Shown here piece by piece: positions 5,493 to 8,785 of a stretch of 8,785 nt of DNA; position 1 is the stretch's first letter, and each line of letters starts with the position of its first letter. The notes beneath the pieces are model-generated. The model ran no database searches. It was given only the letters and a program-made list of their open reading frames with translations, and had not been told where the DNA came from. The translations under genes were made by a program, and so were the position numbers. Source of the stretch: an uncultured bacterium (GTDB lineage Bacteria > Cyanobacteriota > Vampirovibrionia > Gastranaerophilales > Gastranaerophilaceae); contig URHD01000078.1 of the NCBI GenBank assembly GCA_900547585.1, positions 1 through 8,785 on the forward strand, given 5' to 3'.

Positions 5493-6179
5493 TTATCGAA
5501 TCCCAACATTCTTTATATATTTTTCAAGCAAAGATTTTATCTTCCAAAATTCCGCATCAGAATAAGTTTCTTCTTTTGAAAAATCAAGGTTGAGAGTGCT
5601 ATTATTTTTGAATTTTTGTAAAAAATAAAGCCGTGACCCGCTCAAAAGCCTCCCGATTTTTTCAAAATCGTCAAAAGTAAGCTGGCTTTTCACAACTGTA
5701 GTTCTGAATTCATAATCAATCCCGCAATTTTTTATAAACTCGATTGATTCATTGATTTTATTAATATCAATTTTTCGGGAGGTGATTAATTCGTACTTTT
5801 CTAATGGCCCTTTCACATCCATTGCAATATAATCAACCAGTTTTTCAGAAACAAGCCTTTTTATAACCTCAGGATTTGTTCCATTTGAATCAAGCTTTAC
5901 CAGAAAACTCATAGCCTTAACTTCTTTTATAAAATGAGCCAAATCCCCTTGCAAAGTAGGTTCGCCACCGGAAATTACTACAGCGTCAAGCTTGTTAATT
6001 CTTGATTTTAAATATTTGAGAATTTCATATTCATCAAGGGATATTTTTGAAAAACCTTGCGCCAAATCACCATTATGGCAGTAACCACAGGAAAAATTAC
6101 AGCCATTAGTGAAGATAACGGCCGCAATTTTTCCGGGGTAGTCTATGAACGAAGTTTTTTGGATACCGACTATTTGCAT
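5493..6179 (-). CDS. nrdG: Anaerobic ribonucleotide reductase activating protein (radical SAM)
   Basis: 228 residues from the ATG at 6179; an in-frame TTG at 6188 is possible but unnecessary. The radical-SAM cluster motif is CNFSCGYCHN with C27, C31 and C34, which bind the 4Fe-4S cluster. GGEP (71-74) is the SAM-binding motif and DSNGTNP follows at about 97. The N-terminal GIQKTSFIDYPGKIAAVIFTNGC pattern is that of the NrdG group that accompanies cone-less NrdD enzymes. It cleaves S-adenosylmethionine to put a glycyl radical on NrdD under anoxic conditions. The ATG lies inside the end of nrdD (ATGCAAATAG), so the two are probably translationally coupled; no separate ribosome binding site is evident. 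Related PFL- or QueE-type activases are less likely given the neighbour. Confidence 0.93.
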   Translation of the reverse strand: MQIVGIQKTSFIDYPGKIAAVIFTNGCNFSCGYCHNGDLAQGFSKISLDEYEILKYLKSRINKLDAVVISGGEPTLQGDLAHFIKEVKAMSFLVKLDSNGTNPEVIKRLVSEKLVDYIAMDVKGPLEKYELITSRKIDINKINESIEFIKNCGIDYEFRTTVVKSQLTFDDFEKIGRLLSGSRLYFLQKFKNNSTLNLDFSKEETYSDAEFWKIKSLLEKYIKNVGIR

Positions 6180-8065
6180 GCGACACAAAAAGTTTTTCTG
6201 TTTTTAAATTCTTCCTGTTTTCCGTCATTCCATTGGTTGACGGGGCGCAAATAACCGACAATTCTAGAGAACACCTCACAATTTGCACCGCAATCAGGGC
6301 AGGTAGAGTGTTCCCCCGAAATATAGCCGTGCTCAGGACAAACGCTGAACGTAGGTGAGAATGTAAAATACGGAAGTTTGTAATTTGTACAAACTTTTTT
6401 AACAAGATTTTTCATAACAGAAATATCCTGAATTGCCTCGCCGGCAAAAATATGAACAACAGTTCCTCCGGTATATTTTGTCTGGAATTCGTCCTGATGG
6501 TCAAGAAGCTCAAAAATATCATCAGTAAAGTTCACCGGCAGGTGCGAAGAGTTCGTATAAAACGGCGTATCTTTTCCGAGCGCAAATGCAGGTGACAGGA
6601 ACTGACTTTTGTCGATTTTTGCCAGCCTGTATGAGGTTCCCTCTGCCGGAGTGGCTTCAAGATTGTAGTTATGCTTTGTTTCTCTCTGGAATTTTTCAAT
6701 TTCACTTCTCATAAAGTCCATAACTCTCAGTCCGAACTCACGCCCCTCGGCAGAAGCAATATCCTTATGAAGCAGATTTTTGCATGCTTCGTTCAACCCG
6801 ACAATTCCTATTGTTGAAAAATGATTTTTCCAATAAACGCCGTATCTGGACTTTATATCTTTAAGATAAAATTTTGTGTACGGATAAAGCCCTGCATTAG
6901 TTTGTTTTTCAAGAAATTCCCGCTTGATTTCAAGGCTTTCTTTTGCAATCTCCATTTTTTCTTTCAAGAATTTGAAGAAATCTTTCTCATTATTGGCTAC
7001 ATAACCGATTCTCGGGAGATTTATCGTAACAACTCCTATTGAACCGGTCAAAGGATTTGACCCGAACAATCCTCCGCCTCTATATTCAAGCTGTCTGTTA
7101 TCAATTCTCAACCGGCAGCACATGGAGCGAGCATCCTCCGGCGACATGTCAGAATTTATGAAATTTGAAAAATACGGAATTCCATACTTCGCGCTCATCG
7201 CCCAGAGTCCGTCAAGAGCGGGATTATCCCAGTCAAAGTCTTTTGTGATATTATAGGTCGGAATCGGGAAAGTAAATACCTGCCCTGACGCATCGCCCTC
7301 CATCATAACCTCAAAGAATGCTTTGTTAATCATATCCATTTCAGGCTGAAATTCGCCATAAGTCTTATCCATCATCTCACCGCCGATAATTACGGCTTCG
7401 TTTTTGTAGTAATCAGGCACATTCAAATCCATTGTAATATTTGTAAAGGGTGACTGGAACCCAACTCTGGTCGGAACATTCATATTGAACACAAATTCCT
7501 GCATTGCTTGTTTGACCTGCACATAATTCAGGTTGTCATAACGGATAAATGGCGCCAAGAGTGTATCAAAGTTAGAAAACGCCTGCGCGCCTGCAGCTTC
7601 ACCCTGCATTGTATATAAAAAATTCACTGCCTGCCCAAGAGCTGAGCGAAAATGTTTTGGAGGAGCGCATTTTAGTTTTCCATTAACACCGCTGAATCCC
7701 TCAATCAAAAGATTTTTCAAATCCCAGCCTACGCAATAAACCGATATCATGTTCAAATCATGGATATGCAAATCCCCGGATTCATGGGCATTTCTTATTT
7801 TTTCATCATAAATTTTTTCAAGCCAGTAATTTTTGCAAATTTCAGAGGAAATATAATTATTCAACCCCTGCACAGAAAAAGTCATGTTTGAATTTTCTTT
7901 AATTTTCCAATCAAGTTTTCGCAAATATTTTTCAACCATCATTGAATTTGAAGAACCAGCTGAAAAAGTCTGGCCGCCAACATAATTTTTCGAATGTAAA
8001 GGCGATTTTGCAGGTGCAGACGCCAGTTCAACAACCTTTTTGTTGAGTTCTACAGTTTTGTTCAT
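6170..8065 (-). CDS. nrdD: Anaerobic (class III) ribonucleoside-triphosphate reductase, glycyl radical enzyme
   Basis: 631 residues; AGGGAG lies eight bases before the ATG at 8065. It reduces ribonucleoside triphosphates to deoxy forms without oxygen. Seen in order: GDLHIHDLNMISVYCVGWD (97-115) with C111, likely the counterpart of E. coli C79; SMCCRLR with C316/C317, one of which is the likely thiyl-radical cysteine; STIGIVGLNEAC (417-428); TPAEGTSYRLAKID (472-485); a zinc site from C576, H579, C589 and C592 (C596 nearby); and the glycyl radical motif RIVGYLRP with G604. It starts straight into the catalytic barrel: the N-terminal ATP-cone of the ~710-residue E. coli enzyme is absent, so dATP feedback inhibition is likely missing or different. 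The tail ends FCVACK, a CxxC pair (C627/C630). Controlled by the upstream cobalamin riboswitch. Confidence 0.96.
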   Translation of the reverse strand: MNKTVELNKKVVELASAPAKSPLHSKNYVGGQTFSAGSSNSMMVEKYLRKLDWKIKENSNMTFSVQGLNNYISSEICKNYWLEKIYDEKIRNAHESGDLHIHDLNMISVYCVGWDLKNLLIEGFSGVNGKLKCAPPKHFRSALGQAVNFLYTMQGEAAGAQAFSNFDTLLAPFIRYDNLNYVQVKQAMQEFVFNMNVPTRVGFQSPFTNITMDLNVPDYYKNEAVIIGGEMMDKTYGEFQPEMDMINKAFFEVMMEGDASGQVFTFPIPTYNITKDFDWDNPALDGLWAMSAKYGIPYFSNFINSDMSPEDARSMCCRLRIDNRQLEYRGGGLFGSNPLTGSIGVVTINLPRIGYVANNEKDFFKFLKEKMEIAKESLEIKREFLEKQTNAGLYPYTKFYLKDIKSRYGVYWKNHFSTIGIVGLNEACKNLLHKDIASAEGREFGLRVMDFMRSEIEKFQRETKHNYNLEATPAEGTSYRLAKIDKSQFLSPAFALGKDTPFYTNSSHLPVNFTDDIFELLDHQDEFQTKYTGGTVVHIFAGEAIQDISVMKNLVKKVCTNYKLPYFTFSPTFSVCPEHGYISGEHSTCPDCGANCEVFSRIVGYLRPVNQWNDGKQEEFKNRKTFCVACK

Positions 8066-8098
8066 TTCTCTCGCTCCCTTTAAATAATATATAAATCG

Positions 8099-8118
8099 AT
8101 TGAATCAAATGATTCAAT
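8099..8118. repeat. Perfect 8-bp palindrome in the nrdD leader
   Basis: ATTGAATC (8099-8106) and GATTCAAT (8111-8118) are exact reverse complements around four bases. In the nrdD mRNA this is a stable small hairpin between the riboswitch and the ribosome binding site, followed by an AU-rich stretch without a clean U tract. It may be part of the riboswitch expression platform, or a DNA operator. Confidence 0.5.
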
Positions 8119-8122
8119 AAGT

Positions 8123-8152
8123 AGGAGAGTATTTTTAGAAAAAAAATCTCCT
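8123..8152 (-). promoter_or_regulatory. Candidate expression-platform helix of the B12 riboswitch
   Basis: AGGAGA (8152-8147), inside the B12 box, is perfectly complementary to UCUCCU (8128-8123) downstream. Pairing them would compete with the aptamer closing stem. When freed, CUCUC (8129-8125) can instead pair with GGGAG or GAGAG (8078-8068) at the nrdD ribosome binding site. This suggests control of translation initiation. The pairings are seen; the switching model is inferred. Confidence 0.4.
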
Positions 8153-8236
8153 GTCTCGAGGTAAATACCAAATAAGCATTCCGACTTTACGGCTGCGGAC
8201 CAGTGAGGGACTTTCACCCTTGCTTTCCTTATCAGG
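8147..8236 (-). promoter_or_regulatory. Cobalamin (B12) riboswitch aptamer upstream of nrdD
   Basis: Read on the minus strand the hallmarks occur in order: AAGGAAAGC, GGGTGAAAGTCCC (8219-8207), GGTCCGCAGCCGTAA (8201-8187), GTCGGAATGC (8185-8176) and a B12-box-like GAGACAGGAGA (8157-8147). CCTG (8236-8233) and CAGG (8153-8150) can form the closing stem. These match the adenosylcobalamin riboswitch family. Directly downstream is nrdD, a B12-independent reductase; B12 riboswitches are known in front of B12-independent isozymes in genomes that also hold a B12-dependent one. Binding should turn nrdDG off. The aptamer is compact, so subclass assignment needs a covariance search. Confidence 0.87.
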
Positions 8237-8243
8237 TTTTATA

Positions 8244-8272
8244 ATAATAAAATTTATTGTAAAATTTGTCAA
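8244..8272 (-). promoter_or_regulatory. Promoter of nrdDG
   Basis: On the minus strand TTGACA (8272-8267) is a perfect -35 box, followed after exactly 17 bases by TATTAT (8249-8244), five of six at the -10. Transcription would start near 8237, just where the riboswitch begins. This agreement makes the call strong. No NrdR box was recognised around it. Confidence 0.8.
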
Positions 8273-8310
8273 CAAATATTACAAAAATGCCTGAATAAGT
8301 GTTTTATAAG

Positions 8311-8316
8311 TATAAT
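8311..8316 (+). promoter_or_regulatory. Possible -10 element of the rightmost gene
   Basis: TATAAT at 8311-8316 is a perfect -10 box only eight bases before the ATG at 8324, with no good -35 at the right distance. If used, the mRNA would be leaderless or nearly so. The DNA is so AT-rich that this may be chance. Confidence 0.3.
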
Positions 8317-8331
8317 CATAAATATGATTAT
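8312..8331. repeat. Perfect 9-bp inverted repeat across the start of the rightmost gene
   Basis: ATAATCATA (8312-8320) and TATGATTAT (8323-8331) are exact reverse complements with two bases between. The repeat covers the -10-like TATAAT and the ATG of the gene at 8324. Position and symmetry suit an operator of a dimeric repressor, though chance is higher in such AT-rich DNA. Confidence 0.45.
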
Positions 8332-8785
8332 CATAAAGAACTCAACGAAGAAAACATCACCCAAAAAGATATATTATTTGTTATTATTTGCAGGATTTTT
8401 ATATCTGCCAATGATAAAAAATATAAATATCTCAAAAATATATTCAAAATACGGTATTTTTTCATTTGAATATTTTCTTTTCATAATATTTCCTGTAATA
8501 TTGCTAATCACGTTAATTATATTTGCTCTCCAACGCCATTTCGCATTGAAAAATTTGCATAAAAAAAACGATTTAAAAAAAATAGAAATAAACAATAAAG
8601 AAATAAAATTTTGTTTCATAAACAAACTCAAAAATATTAAATTCCCACTTTCAGAAATCGAAGATATTCAAATAAACTTCATAACTGCATATATGTACAC
8701 GAAGTTCTCATTCTTCCCTTCCGGAAAAAATATTGAAGAAATTACTTTGAGTTTTGCAATGAAAAATAATGAAACTTATAAAATT
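8324..8785 (+). CDS. Unrecognised membrane protein, N-terminal part, truncated by window edge
   Basis: I do not recognise this gene. The frame runs from ATG 8324 to the window end, 154 residues seen. The start MIIIKNSTKKTSPKK is basic. A hydrophobic stretch follows (IYYLLLFAGFLYLPMI, about 16-31), then a second (FEYFLFIIFPVILLITLIIF, about 48-67). After that comes a soluble, Lys/Asn/Ile-rich part, about 72-154, likely cytoplasmic. The two-helix-plus-domain shape resembles small PH-like or DUF membrane proteins, but no motif settles it. Codon use is more AT-biased than in neighbouring genes, suggesting low expression or a different origin. No Shine-Dalgarno sequence precedes the ATG, so the true start could be leaderless or further in. 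It is divergent from nrdD, with no evident functional link. Confidence 0.6.
   Translation, partial: MIIIKNSTKKTSPKKIYYLLLFAGFLYLPMIKNINISKIYSKYGIFSFEYFLFIIFPVILLITLIIFALQRHFALKNLHKKNDLKKIEINNKEIKFCFINKLKNIKFPLSEIEDIQINFITAYMYTKFSFFPSGKNIEEITLSFAMKNNETYKI

Noticed and set aside
8099..8118. FNR-type operator at the palindrome before nrdD
   Set aside because: Arms read TTGAATC/GATTCAA rather than TTGAT-N4-ATCAA with correct spacing, and the site is downstream of the predicted transcription start.
8066..8146. Classical intrinsic terminator in the B12 riboswitch leader
   Set aside because: No GC-rich hairpin directly followed by a U tract is present; the U8 run follows the B12 box itself and the later palindrome has a mixed AU tail.
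8237..8290. NrdR box near the nrdD promoter
   Set aside because: I found no pair of sequences like the NrdR consensus around the -35 or -10 elements.
8374..8631. Minus-strand open frame under the rightmost gene
   Set aside because: AT-rich and rich in Phe/Ile/Lys; the plus-strand frame remains open to the window edge and has a more credible two-helix protein.
1..8785. CRISPR array, insertion sequence, prophage or toxin-antitoxin system
   Set aside because: No regularly spaced repeats, transposase or integrase motifs, or paired small defence genes are visible on either strand.

Overview
This AT-rich window looks like the core chromosome of a Gram-negative bacterium. It carries a periplasmic Skp/OmpH chaperone with a signal peptide, a polysaccharide flippase, and the conserved block rpmG-tRNA-Trp-secE-nusG-rplK-rplA. 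An anaerobic (class III) ribonucleotide reductase under a cobalamin riboswitch points to an anaerobe or facultative anaerobe that uses cobamides and probably has a second, B12-dependent reductase elsewhere. Gene style and base composition would fit a gut-type lineage such as Vampirovibrionia/Gastranaerophilales, but that is a guess and nothing here proves the taxon.

Layout: (1) 1-2535, minus strand, one tightly packed operon: a LeuD-type aconitase-family small subunit, an AcsE-like methyltetrahydrofolate methyltransferase, OmpH/Skp, and a flippase cut off by the left edge. (2) 2536-2789, divergent intergenic region with a candidate promoter for each side and a perfect 9-bp inverted repeat over the rpmG-side promoter. 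(3) 2790-5440, plus strand, rpmG, tRNA-Trp, secE, nusG, rplK and rplA, closed by a strong terminator. Part of the tRNA-Trp 5' half and its flank is duplicated 61 nt upstream. rplK and rplA are each preceded by a copy of an RNA motif resembling the ribosomal protein L1 binding site of 23S rRNA. (4) 5493-8065, minus strand, nrdD and nrdG, overlapping and convergent with rplA. (5) 8066-8323, divergent intergenic region holding the nrdD promoter and the cobalamin riboswitch. (6) 8324 to the right edge, plus strand, an unrecognised very AT-rich membrane protein, incomplete.

How the parts work together: region 3 builds the translation, transcription-elongation and secretion machinery, and L1 probably represses its own operon at one or two sites. 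Region 4 makes deoxyribonucleotides without oxygen or B12. Its riboswitch should shut it down when cobalamin is plentiful, as known for B12-independent isozymes in organisms that also have a B12-dependent one. Region 1 mixes amino-acid/2-oxoacid metabolism, one-carbon metabolism that probably uses a corrinoid protein, and envelope biogenesis. No mobile element, CRISPR array or clearly new defence or metabolic system is visible. The most interesting signals are regulatory: the doubled L1-type leader, the riboswitch's possible expression platform, the partial tRNA duplication, and two inverted repeats at promoters.
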